A stretch of DNA of 64,000 nucleotides from Streptomyces rhizosphaerihabitans (lineage in GTDB: Bacteria; Actinomycetota; Actinomycetes; Streptomycetales; Streptomycetaceae): positions 24,465 through 88,464 of the forward strand of contig NZ_JAODTZ010000047.1 in assembly GCF_025399795.1 (NCBI RefSeq). The letters run 5' to 3'. The notes beneath the pieces are model-generated. The model searched no databases and had not been told where the DNA came from. It saw only the letters and a list, made by a program, of their open reading frames with translations. A program made the position numbers and the translations under genes. Of the stretch, positions 40,198 through 48,590 are shown piece after piece; within the stretch, counting starts at the first letter, position 1, and the number at the start of each line of letters is the position of its first letter.

Positions 40198-41310
40198 CTA
40201 CAGATACAGCCCCGCGTCCGCGCCCTCGCGTTGGTCCGGTACCGAGGTCGGGGTCGTCCCGCGGCGCAGTGCGTACAGCTCCGCGAGGGTCGCGCCCTCG
40301 CGGGAGACGCCTTCCTCGGTGCCCAGCCAGCCCACCGCCTCGCGGCGGGTGAGCGGCCCGACCTCGATCCGGGCGAGGCAGCGGCCGGGGCGGACGACGG
40401 CGGGGTGGAGGCGCTCCAGGTCCTCGTTCGTCGTGACGCCCACCAGGACGTTGCGGCCCTGGCCGAGCAGTCCGTCGGTGAGGTTGAGCAGCCGGGAGAG
40501 CGCCTGGCCCGCGGTGTGCTTCGCCTCGCCGCGGATCAGCTCGTCGCAGTCCTCGAGAAGCAGGAGCCGCCAGCGCCCCTTGCCGGTGCCGTCCTCCTCG
40601 CCGATCGCGATGTCCATCAGATAGCCGACGTCGGAGAAGAGCCGCTCGGGGTCCAGCACGCAGTCCACCTGGCACCAGTCGCGCCAGGAACGGGCCAGCG
40701 TGCGCAGGGCGGAGGTCTTGCCGGTGCCGGGCGGACCGTGGAGCAGCAGCAGCCGGCCCGCGATGTCCTCCGGGGTGGTCTTCATCAGGCGGTCCATGGC
40801 GTCGGCCACCGGTGCCGTGTAGTTGGTGCGGACCTCCTCCCACGTACCCGCCGAGATCTGCCGGGTCGTGCGGTGCGGGCCCCGGCGCGGCGACACGTAC
40901 CAGAAGCCCATCGTCACGTTCTCCGGCTGGGGTTCCGGCTCGTCCGTCGCGCCGTCCGTGGCCTGCTTCAGCACCTTCTCGGCCAGCTCGGCGCTGGTCG
41001 CGGTCACCGTGACGTCGGCACCCCGGTTCCAGCGGGAGACCAGCAGGGTCCAGCCGTCGCCCTCGGCGAGAGTGGCGCTGCGGTCGTCGTCGCGCGCGGA
41101 GCGCAGCACCCGGGCGCCCGGTGGGAGCAGGGTGGCCCCGGACCGTACGCGGTCGATGTTCGCCGCGTGCGAGTGCGGCTGCTCGCCCGTCGCGAAGCGA
41201 CCGAGGAACAGTGCGTCGACGACATCCGACGGTGAGTCGCTGTCGTCGACGTTGAGCCTGATCGGCAGAGCGTCGTGTGGGTTCGCAGACATGTCGCCAT
41301 GATCTGTCAC
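40198..41310 (-). CDS. AAA-type ATPase with DUF5925 N-terminal domain
   Basis: A 370-residue ATPase. The N-terminal domain (about 1-170) matches DUF5925 (NVDDSDSPSDVVDALFLGRFATGEQPH, VTMGFWYVSPRRGPHR). The AAA domain (about 190-340) has Walker A HGPPGTGKTS near 190, Walker B LLLLEDCDEL, sensor 1 GVTTNEDLERL and an arginine-finger region VRPGRCLARI. It probably remodels a protein partner. The start is either GTG 41310 or ATG 41292. It is monocistronic. Confidence 0.85.
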   Translation of the reverse strand: MTDHGDMSANPHDALPIRLNVDDSDSPSDVVDALFLGRFATGEQPHSHAANIDRVRSGATLLPPGARVLRSARDDDRSATLAEGDGWTLLVSRWNRGADVTVTATSAELAEKVLKQATDGATDEPEPQPENVTMGFWYVSPRRGPHRTTRQISAGTWEEVRTNYTAPVADAMDRLMKTTPEDIAGRLLLLHGPPGTGKTSALRTLARSWRDWCQVDCVLDPERLFSDVGYLMDIAIGEEDGTGKGRWRLLLLEDCDELIRGEAKHTAGQALSRLLNLTDGLLGQGRNVLVGVTTNEDLERLHPAVVRPGRCLARIEVGPLTRREAVGWLGTEEGVSREGATLAELYALRRGTTPTSVPDQREGADAGLYL

Positions 41311-41547
41311 AAGGGCGCCCCGTGCACCCGGTTTCCACGGTGCGCCGCGTGTGTCGTGCGCGGTCCCGCTCTTCCGGTGTATTCCCTCCGTCCTGTTACG
41401 GGTTGCGGGGTGACGAGATCCGTCCCGCGCCGGATACCCCCGTTGCTGCGGCCCATGATGGGACGTCGTGGGCGGAATCCGGGGGTGGGACGGTGGCGTC
41501 CCACCGCGCTGATCGGCGTGGGTGCGGCCGTGCCGGCAGGGTGGTGA

Positions 41548-41987
41548 CCTTGATCAACACCCTGCCGGGGGACGGCGGAAGCACCGCGGGCACGACCCGT
41601 GACGGCGACGAGGCGCACGGCACGCCGGTCACTCCGCCCCGGACGCCGTGGCTCGAGGAGGACCGGCCCTTCACCCACACCCGGTTCAGTGCCGACGAGG
41701 ACGGTGCCGCCACCGAGCGGGGCCGAGGGACTGCTGGGCAAGGACCGGATGTCGCTGCCGCAGAACCGGCACATCCTTGGCTGGAGAGCGGGCAACCCCG
41801 AGCCGTCCAAGGGGCGTTACGACTTCCCCGGGAGGGGACAGCCGCGTCGACTTCGTCCGCGGCGCGCAGCGGGCCTGCGGGCGTCACGAGATGGACGGCC
41901 CTCCCGGGAGTTCTGGCCGCCTTTGAACGCGCGCTTGCGGAGTTGGCGCCTGTGTTCGACAACTGCCACTCAGATCAACAGAGTTGA
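41548..41987 (+). pseudogene. Apparent frameshifted, degenerate coding sequence
   Basis: Three overlapping frames each carry a plausible stretch. Frame one: VTLINTLPGDGGSTAG through PWLEEDRPFTHTRFSADED. Frame two: GKDRMSLPQNRHILGWRAGNPEPSKGRYDFPG. Frame three: SRVDFVRGAQRACGRHEMDG. Read in order they look like one protein broken by two single-base shifts. I do not recognise the family, and the evidence is compositional. The gap before it (41311-41547) holds nothing I can identify. Confidence 0.35.
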
Positions 41988-42062
41988 GGGCCACCAACGG
42001 GTCGCCGTGTTCCGCGCCCGACGCGGGGCGGCCCCTTGGGGAGTCGACGGGCCACCGTCCCG

Positions 42063-42100
42063 TGTCACCCGACTGTCATCAAACTGTCATGGACATGTAG
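42063..42100 (+). promoter_or_regulatory. Phased TGTCA direct repeats (PhoB/PhoP-like operator)
   Basis: TGTCA occurs at 42063, 42074 and 42085 with exactly 11-bp spacing, and a fourth imperfect copy (TGTAG) at 42096. The core CTGTCATCAAACTGTCAT resembles the enterobacterial Pho box and differs from the usual Streptomyces GTTCACC unit. An 11-bp period fits head-to-tail OmpR-family response regulators. It lies 127-164 nt upstream of the SGNH esterase ATG. Confidence 0.65.
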
Positions 42101-42226
42101 CGGAATATGTGATGAACGGGATCGTATCCGGCGGTTGATGCCTAAGAGTCTTGGCATGGACACTTCCTGTCAACATGCGTAGCTGCTACCAAAGTTGTGG
42201 CAGAGATCCTGCTAAAGGGAGGTTCC

Positions 42227-43033
42227 ATGAGACGTCCCAGATTTTCGGCACACGTGACCTCACTCCTCCTCGCCTTCGGCCTCGCCCTTACCGGGGCAGC
42301 CGCGGCGCAGGCGCAAACCGCGGCGGCCACCGGCTATGTGGCCCTCGGCGACTCCTATTCCTCCGGTGTCGGTGCCGGGAGCTACATCAGTTCCAGTGGC
42401 TCCTGCGACCGCAGCACGAAGGCGTACCCCTATCTGTGGAACGCCGCGCATTCACCCTCGTCGTTCGACTTCACCGCTTGCTCAGGCGCTCGTACGGGTG
42501 ATGTCACGGCGAATCAGCTCGGCCCGCTCAGCTCCTCGACGGGCCTCGTCTCGATCACCATCGGCGGCAACGACGCGGGCTTCTCCGACGTCATGACGAC
42601 CTGTGTCCTGCAGTCCGAGAGCACCTGCCTCGCGCGCATCGCCACGGCGAAGGCGTACGTCGACTCCACACTCCCCGGCAAACTCGACTCCGTCTACTCG
42701 GCGATCAGCGCGAAGGCCCCGGCCGCCCATGTGGTCGTCATCGGCTACCCCCGCTTCTACAAGCTCAACGGCAGCTGCCTGACCGGACTTTCGGAGACCG
42801 AACGGGCCGCGATCAACGGCGCGGCCGACTATCTGGACAGCGCGATCGCCCAGCGCGCAGGCGCCCACGGCTTCACCTTCGCCGATGTCAGGGGCAACTT
42901 CACCGGCCATGAGATCTGCTCCGGTGACGCCTGGCTGCACAGCCTGAACTGGCTGGACATCGGCGTGTCGTACCACCCGACCGCGGCCGGCCACTCCGGT
43001 GGCTATCTGCCGGCCTTCTCCGGAGCCGTCTGA
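42227..43033 (+). CDS. Secreted SGNH/GDSL-family esterase
   Basis: A 268-residue secreted hydrolase. The signal peptide covers about 1-35 (ends AQA). The four SGNH blocks are VALGDSYSSGVG (Ser near 47), the Gly of TACSGARTGD, TIGGNDAGFSD (Asn) and ISYHPTAAGHSGG-like SYHPTAAGH (His). Cysteines in three pairs suggest disulfides. The fold matches the well-studied Streptomyces GDSL lipases, which also show phospholipase or arylesterase activity; specificity is unknown. GGGAGG lies just upstream of the ATG. The phased direct repeat upstream suggests control by a two-component regulator. Confidence 0.92.
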   Translation: MRRPRFSAHVTSLLLAFGLALTGAAAAQAQTAAATGYVALGDSYSSGVGAGSYISSSGSCDRSTKAYPYLWNAAHSPSSFDFTACSGARTGDVTANQLGPLSSSTGLVSITIGGNDAGFSDVMTTCVLQSESTCLARIATAKAYVDSTLPGKLDSVYSAISAKAPAAHVVVIGYPRFYKLNGSCLTGLSETERAAINGAADYLDSAIAQRAGAHGFTFADVRGNFTGHEICSGDAWLHSLNWLDIGVSYHPTAAGHSGGYLPAFSGAV

Positions 43034-43123
43034 CCTCCGGGCCCCCACTCCCGGAATCCTTCGAGAAAGCACCCGTCCCGCCGAGGGGAACGTCAGCTCG
43101 GCAGAGGGGCATCGTCAGCCCCG

Positions 43124-44770
43124 TCAAGGGGATGCGGATACGGATGCGGAGGCCCCGTCCGTCGGGGTCTCCGTCGCACAAGTGATGGTGAAAGGAACGG
43201 AGTTGGAGGTCGCGTGGACCGGGCTGCGCACCTCCACACTGATCGCGTTGGCGAACTCCCCGCTCGTGTCGTACGTCGTCGCCACGACCGTCTTCTGCTG
43301 TGTTCTGCCACCGCCCGCGGGGAACGAGAGCGTCTTCCAGTTCGGATCGGTCACATCACCGGTCTTCGTCACCCAGCGGTACTCGACATCCACCGGAACG
43401 CGGCCCACCGTGAAGGTCACCGTGAACGAGGGAGCCTCCGTGCCGGGCGGCGGACAGGTGCCCTTGTAGTCGGTGTGGTGACCCGAGACCGTCACCTGTA
43501 CCGACTGCGCGGGCGGAGCGGTGGTCGAACCACCTCCACCGGGAGCGCTGCTGGAGGGACTTTTGCCGCCGGTCACCCCGGCGGTGGCGCTGTCGCTCGT
43601 CCTGCCGCCCGAGGTCCCACCGTCGCCGGTGGTGTTGCCGGTGCCCCCGCTGCTGCTGTTCCCCCGCCCGCTGTTTCCGGCGTTTCCGTTGTCACGGTTC
43701 AGCAGGGCGTACGTAAGCCCGCCGAGGGCGAGCGCCAGCGCGACCAGGCCCGCGATCAGGGCGACGGCAGCGCGGCGATTGCGGTCGGGCTCCGCCGTGG
43801 AGGTGGCCGAGGGCACGGTCGCGGAAGGCGGACCGAACCCCTGGGGCGGAGTCGGCGAGGCCGGCGGCTGGTTGAACGCCCTGATCGTCGGCGCGCCGGA
43901 GGAGGCCGGGGGCGCGGCGCCCATCGGCCGTGTGGGTGCCGTACCGCCCGCCGCGACCACGCGCAGCTGGTGCTCGGCCGACTCCGCGCTCGTCCGTTCG
44001 GCCGGGTCCTTGGCGAGCAGCCCCTCGATGACGTGGGCGAGCTGACCGGCACGACGGGGCGGCGGCAGCGGTTCGTCGACGATGGCCCGCAGGGTGCTGA
44101 GCGGAGTGTTCTGCCGGAAGGGCGAGTTGCCCTCGACCGCCGCGTACAGCAGCACCCCGAGTGACCAGAGGTCCGACTCGGGACCGGGGGTGCGGCCCAA
44201 CGCCCGCTCCGGGGACAGGAATTCGGGCGATCCGATGACCTCGCCCGTCATGGTCAGCGCTGAGCTGCCCTCGACCGTCGCGATCCCGAAGTCAGTCAGG
44301 ACGACCCGACCGTCGTTCGACATCAGGACGTTGCCCGGCTTCACGTCCCGGTGCAGCACTCCCGCCTCGTGCGCGGCACGCAGCGCGGAGAGCACCTCGG
44401 CGCCGATGTGGGCGGCGCGCTCCGGAGTCAACGGCCCCTCGGCGTCCAGCAGATCGGAGAGCGCGATGCCGCGGATCAGCTCCATCACGATCCAGGGCCG
44501 GCCGTCCTCCATGGCCACGTCGTACACCGTCACCACATTGCGGTTGGAGATACGGGCGGCCGCCCACGCCTCCCGTTCCAGGCGCGCGTACATCCGTTCG
44601 ACCTCGGACGACGGAAGCCCGGCCGGGGCGCGGACCTCCTTCACGGCGACCTCGCGTTGCAGCACTTCGTCGCGGGCGCGCCACACCGTTCCCATGCCGC
44701 CTTCGCCCAAGGGCGAGAGCAGCCGGTAGCGCCCCGCGATCACACGTTCACTGCCCGGATCTTCGGACAC
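43124..44770 (-). CDS. Membrane Ser/Thr protein kinase (Hanks type)
   Basis: A 548-residue kinase. The catalytic domain (about 14-270) has LGEGGMGTVW (P-loop), VAVKEV (lysine), HRDVKPGNVL, DFGIA and GSPEFLSPE. A Pro/Ala-rich juxtamembrane linker follows (about 280-335), then one membrane helix (about 338-360, AVALIAGLVALALALGGLTYALL). The extracellular part is a Ser/Thr/Gly linker (about 365-430) and a beta-rich C-terminal domain of about 100 residues (GTEAPSFTVTFTVGRVPVDVEYRWVT). No PASTA repeats. It starts at a GTG 45 nt after the NicO stop and may belong to the same transcription unit. Confidence 0.93.
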   Translation of the reverse strand: MSEDPGSERVIAGRYRLLSPLGEGGMGTVWRARDEVLQREVAVKEVRAPAGLPSSEVERMYARLEREAWAAARISNRNVVTVYDVAMEDGRPWIVMELIRGIALSDLLDAEGPLTPERAAHIGAEVLSALRAAHEAGVLHRDVKPGNVLMSNDGRVVLTDFGIATVEGSSALTMTGEVIGSPEFLSPERALGRTPGPESDLWSLGVLLYAAVEGNSPFRQNTPLSTLRAIVDEPLPPPRRAGQLAHVIEGLLAKDPAERTSAESAEHQLRVVAAGGTAPTRPMGAAPPASSGAPTIRAFNQPPASPTPPQGFGPPSATVPSATSTAEPDRNRRAAVALIAGLVALALALGGLTYALLNRDNGNAGNSGRGNSSSGGTGNTTGDGGTSGGRTSDSATAGVTGGKSPSSSAPGGGGSTTAPPAQSVQVTVSGHHTDYKGTCPPPGTEAPSFTVTFTVGRVPVDVEYRWVTKTGDVTDPNWKTLSFPAGGGRTQQKTVVATTYDTSGEFANAISVEVRSPVHATSNSVPFTITCATETPTDGASASVSASP

Positions 44771-44815
44771 GTGCGTCCCCCATTCGCATCCGCGCGATTT
44801 CTCCCCAAAAGTAGC

Positions 44816-46708
44816 TCAGCCGAGAACGGATGCCGCCCCCTTGAGCACCAATCCAGCCCCAAGGGCTACAACGATCAACGCCGATGCCAGGGGTGCGGTC
44901 CTGCGGACCAGGAGCACGACGCGCCCCTCGGCCCACCGCCGGCGCCCGGCCAGGGCCCGGTCGACCCCGGTGCCGAGCTTGACGACGGCGAACCCGGCCG
45001 CCGTCAGCGTCAGGGCGAGCCCGACGCCGTACGCCAGAACGAGAAGAAGGCCGAACCAGGCCTGTCCGAGCGCCATGGCGCCCACGAGGACGACGACCGC
45101 CGACGGACTGGGGACCAGCCCACCGGCGAAGCCGAGCAGGATCGTCCCGCGGAGGGTGGGCGCGATCTCGTGGGTGTGGGTGAAGCCGCCGTGGGTGTGC
45201 TCCAGGGCGGAGGAGCGGGGGGAATTGCCCGAGCGGTGGTCGTGCTCAGGGGCATGGTCGTGCGGGTGCGGGTGCGGGTGCGGGTGCGGGTGCGGGTGCG
45301 GGTGCGGGTGGTCGTGGTCGTGGAGTTGGGGTGCCGTTGCCGTTGCGGTCGAGGCGGGAGCGCTGGTCGTCACGGACGCGGTGGCGTGAGCGAGCGCCAG
45401 GGGGCGCACGGGGTGGTCGGCGTGCCGGTGCGGGGCGTCCGCATGGTCGTGGTCGTGGTCATGTTCGTGATCGTGTGTGTGGCGGGGGGCGGGAGTGTGC
45501 TCGTGGTCGTGCGTGTGGTCATGGGCCGGGGCCCGGTCCCGGCCGTGCTCGAGCGCGTGGTCGTGCCCGTGAGCGGATTCGTGGTCGTGAGCGTGGTCGT
45601 GCGTGTGGCCCGAGTCGTGCGGATGCGCGTGATCGTGCGGGTGTCCGTGGTCGTGGCCGTGCCCTTGTACGGAGGGCCGGTTGCGCCAGGCCCGCCGCAG
45701 GAGAGTGGTGCCCGCCACCGTGACCAGGACGCCGCTGGACACGCCGAGCCAGGCGATCACGGAGGGGGTGGCCGCCGAGCCCGCGGTGACCAGCAGGCCG
45801 AGCGCGACGACCCCGAGGGTGTGGGTGACCGTCACCGAGGCGGCCAGCGGCAGCACGTCCTTCAGCCGGGCCCTGCCCCCGCGCGCCGCCGCCGTCGCGG
45901 CCATCAGGGTCTTGCCGTGCCCCGGAGCGAGCGCGTGCATCGCGCCCAGGCCGACGGCGATGACCAGGGCCAGTGCGGCGAAGCCGAAGGTGAGGTCATG
46001 CCGGGCCACCAGGTTGTTCAGGGCCTGGGTCCAGCGGTCGGCGCCGCGCGGGAGCACGGAGGCCCCCGGAGCCTCGCGCCGCTCCTCGACGAGGGCGGGG
46101 CCGCCGGGGCGGATCCGCAGCGACGCGGTGGCGGTGTCGGCGGGCGAGGAGAGCAGCGCCTTGGGGTACTGGGTCAGCTCTGCCGACACCGACTTCTTCG
46201 GTACGTCCGAGGAGGTGAGCGTCATCCGGTCACCACGGGCGGTGATCTCGCGCCAGCCGGGGCCCCGGTCGGCGCCCGCGCTGTGGAATCCCACGGTGAC
46301 CGTGCCCTTGCTCGGCAGGGGCGCCGTCAGCCGGCACTCCACGCGCAGGGTGTTGAGTCCGGCCTGCCCCGGCCGCAGGCGTGCTCGGCTCGCGCCCGCG
46401 GTGAGCGCCACCGTCCGCCCGCCGACGGTGACCTTGCTGCCGTGCGCGGCGTTCTCGCACCGCTGCCTGGCCCAGTCGGTCATACCGAGCCTTTTGATGT
46501 CCGGCTTGGCCTGGGTGGCCGGGATCTCGGCCAGGTCCTCGACGTGATCGACCCGCAACTGCCCCGGGGCGGCGACGAGTCCGTCGTACCGGTTGACGGT
46601 GAAGTTGCCGAGCGGATGCGCGCTCGCCTGCCCGGAGGGGACGAGCACGAGTGCGCAGGCCGCGGTCAGGATCGTGCCGCAGAGGGCGAGGAACCGCGCC
46701 GCCCTCAC
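44816..46708 (-). CDS. NicO/RcnA-type nickel-cobalt transporter with extreme His-rich loop
   Basis: A 630-residue membrane protein. A signal peptide (about 1-30) and a secreted domain (about 31-235) opening HPLGNFTVNRYDGL precede about six membrane helices. The NicO hallmark HALAPGHGKT lies in the first helix (near residue 259), and LVPSPSAVVVL lies in the later half. A cytoplasmic or external loop (about 350-510) is packed with HDH, HPH and HTH repeats, one stretch being a run of HP dipeptides. The GTG overlaps the TPR stop in GTGA. The protein should export or buffer nickel, cobalt or zinc. Confidence 0.85.
   Translation of the reverse strand: MRAARFLALCGTILTAACALVLVPSGQASAHPLGNFTVNRYDGLVAAPGQLRVDHVEDLAEIPATQAKPDIKRLGMTDWARQRCENAAHGSKVTVGGRTVALTAGASRARLRPGQAGLNTLRVECRLTAPLPSKGTVTVGFHSAGADRGPGWREITARGDRMTLTSSDVPKKSVSAELTQYPKALLSSPADTATASLRIRPGGPALVEERREAPGASVLPRGADRWTQALNNLVARHDLTFGFAALALVIAVGLGAMHALAPGHGKTLMAATAAARGGRARLKDVLPLAASVTVTHTLGVVALGLLVTAGSAATPSVIAWLGVSSGVLVTVAGTTLLRRAWRNRPSVQGHGHDHGHPHDHAHPHDSGHTHDHAHDHESAHGHDHALEHGRDRAPAHDHTHDHEHTPAPRHTHDHEHDHDHDHADAPHRHADHPVRPLALAHATASVTTSAPASTATATAPQLHDHDHPHPHPHPHPHPHPHPHDHAPEHDHRSGNSPRSSALEHTHGGFTHTHEIAPTLRGTILLGFAGGLVPSPSAVVVLVGAMALGQAWFGLLLVLAYGVGLALTLTAAGFAVVKLGTGVDRALAGRRRWAEGRVVLLVRRTAPLASALIVVALGAGLVLKGAASVLG
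45259..45310. repeat. Hexanucleotide tract encoding HP repeats
   Basis: Seven to eight near-perfect copies of GTGCGG (plus strand) encode alternating His-Pro in the NicO loop on the minus strand. The tract is likely to vary in length between strains. Confidence 0.85.
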
Positions 46709-48480
46709 TGCGCGGCCTTCAGCGCCGTACGGGCTTTGGCGGCGCCCAGCGGCGAGAATCCCGGGTTCAGGTCCAGGGCCGCCTTCAACGCGGTGCGGGC
46801 CTTGTCGGCGTGACCGGTGGCCTGCTCGATGACGCCGAGGTGGTAGAGGAAGGACGCGTTGCGGTAGCCCGTCGCCGTGGCCCTGCGCGCGTACGGCAGG
46901 GCCTGCGCGTCGTGGCCCGACACGTGCAGCGCCCAGCCGAGCGCGTCCGCGGTGTGCACGGTGTGCCGCCGGGCCCACTCGGCGCGGGCTGCCTGCAGTG
47001 CGGCCTTGTGGTCGCCGTGGTCGGCGGCGGCCAGCGCGGTGTCGAGGTCGGCGTTGACGCCGTAGGCGTGGGCGAGGGAGATCCAGGCGTTCACCAGTGT
47101 GTACTGGTCGCGCGCCTTCTGCGCGTCGCCCGCCCCGCCACGGGCCTCGTACAACTCGCCCAGTTCGACCAGGGGTTGCGGAAGCGGGTAGCGCTGTACG
47201 ACCTGCTCCATGCCCTTGATCGCCGCCGCGCGGTCGCCCAGCGCGGCCTGGGTGCGGGCCCGGCCTTCGAGGGCGGGGAGATAGCTGTCGTCGGCGGCGA
47301 GCGCCCGTGCGTAGTACGTGAGGGCGGAGTGGTACTCGCCCTGGCTCCAGGCCAGTTGGCCGAGCGCGGTCGTCACGTACGAGATGTCGCCGCGGCTGGT
47401 CGCCGTAGTGAGCGCCTGCCGCAGGACCCGGCGGGCGGTCGACACGTCGCCGCGCAGCTCGTGGACATAGGCGTACCGGGTGAAGACGGGGACCCCCGGC
47501 CGCCGGGAGTCCGCCAGGTCGGCCGCCTTCGACGCCTCGTCGTAGCGGCCGAGTTCGACGAGTGCGTCGATACGGGAGGACAGCGCGCGCTCGCTGTAGG
47601 GGTTCTGCTTCAGTGCGAGGTCCGCGTACTTCAGGGCGTCGGCGAACTCGTGCCGGGCGGCGGCGAGGGCGGCCCGCCCGGCGAGCGCGGGGTCGTAGTC
47701 GGGGCGCAGCTTCAGGGAGCGGTTGAGAGCTTCCTGTGCCTGCGGATAGCGCGAGGGATCGCCCTTGGTGCGGGCCTGTTCGACGTAGGCGAGGCCGAGC
47801 GTCGCCCAGCCGCTGAAGTCCTTGGGCTGAGTGCGGAGATGGGCCTGGAGGGAGAGGATGCTCGCGTCGAGGTCGCCGCTCGCGAGCAACTGCGGGGACA
47901 CGCCGTTGGACACGGCCGCGACGGCGGGAGTCGTCGTGCCGTCCCTCAGGGCCCCGAGCACCACCGCGCCCGCCGTCATGGCGACCGCCAACGCGGCCGC
48001 GCAGAACCCGAGTTGGGTAGCCCGCCAACGACGCTGCGACTGCGACAGCCGGCGCACGGCGGCCACTCGCTCGTCGGCCACCTCCGCGACGCCCGCGGTG
48101 TCCTCGTCGGCGCCGACCGGTGCGGAGTTCCGATCGGACGCGGCCGTCGGGGCGCCCTCGGCGGAATCCTTGCCGGACGCGGCTTCGGCGGTGTCCTCGC
48201 CGGACGCAGCCTCTGTGGAGTCCTTGCCGGACGCGGCTTGGGAGGTGTCCTCGGCGGGTGTTGCTTCCGAGGCGCTCGTGTCGTGCACCGGCACCTCGGT
48301 GTCTTCGGTGTCGACGTCTTCGGTGTCGGCTTCGGCGTCCTCGCGGGGCGCGATGCCCGTGGCGTCCTCGGCCGGCGTCGCTTCCGCGGTGTTCTCGGCG
48401 GGCATGGCCCCCACGGTGCTCTCGTCGGGCGTGGCCTTGTCGGCGTCCGGCGTCGCGTTGTCGTTCGTACGCGGGGACAT
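46705..48480 (-). CDS. TPR-repeat membrane protein
   Basis: A 591-residue protein. The first 130 residues are acidic, Thr/Ala/Ser/Glu-rich and partly repetitive (variants of EATPAED, AASGKDSTEA), likely disordered. One membrane helix (about 150-180, ATQLGFCAAALAVAMTAGAVVLG) is followed by at least eight tetratricopeptide motifs (about 205-590), such as GWATLGLAYVEQARTKGD, PALAGRAALAAARHEFADALKYADLAL and LGWALHVSGHDAQALPYARRA. The TPR face would scaffold a partner outside the membrane. The stop overlaps the NicO start. DUF4331 lies 110 nt upstream on the same strand. Confidence 0.88.
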   Translation of the reverse strand: MSPRTNDNATPDADKATPDESTVGAMPAENTAEATPAEDATGIAPREDAEADTEDVDTEDTEVPVHDTSASEATPAEDTSQAASGKDSTEAASGEDTAEAASGKDSAEGAPTAASDRNSAPVGADEDTAGVAEVADERVAAVRRLSQSQRRWRATQLGFCAAALAVAMTAGAVVLGALRDGTTTPAVAAVSNGVSPQLLASGDLDASILSLQAHLRTQPKDFSGWATLGLAYVEQARTKGDPSRYPQAQEALNRSLKLRPDYDPALAGRAALAAARHEFADALKYADLALKQNPYSERALSSRIDALVELGRYDEASKAADLADSRRPGVPVFTRYAYVHELRGDVSTARRVLRQALTTATSRGDISYVTTALGQLAWSQGEYHSALTYYARALAADDSYLPALEGRARTQAALGDRAAAIKGMEQVVQRYPLPQPLVELGELYEARGGAGDAQKARDQYTLVNAWISLAHAYGVNADLDTALAAADHGDHKAALQAARAEWARRHTVHTADALGWALHVSGHDAQALPYARRATATGYRNASFLYHLGVIEQATGHADKARTALKAALDLNPGFSPLGAAKARTALKAAQ

Positions 48481-48590
48481 GCCCTCTCCTCAAAGTCCTG
48501 GGCGGAACGGTCGTCGTGGGGGGTGGGGGCGGCGCGGCCCGCACCGTGGGGGGTGAACTGCGTGCGGGCCGCGCCAGTCGGTGAGCCGGG

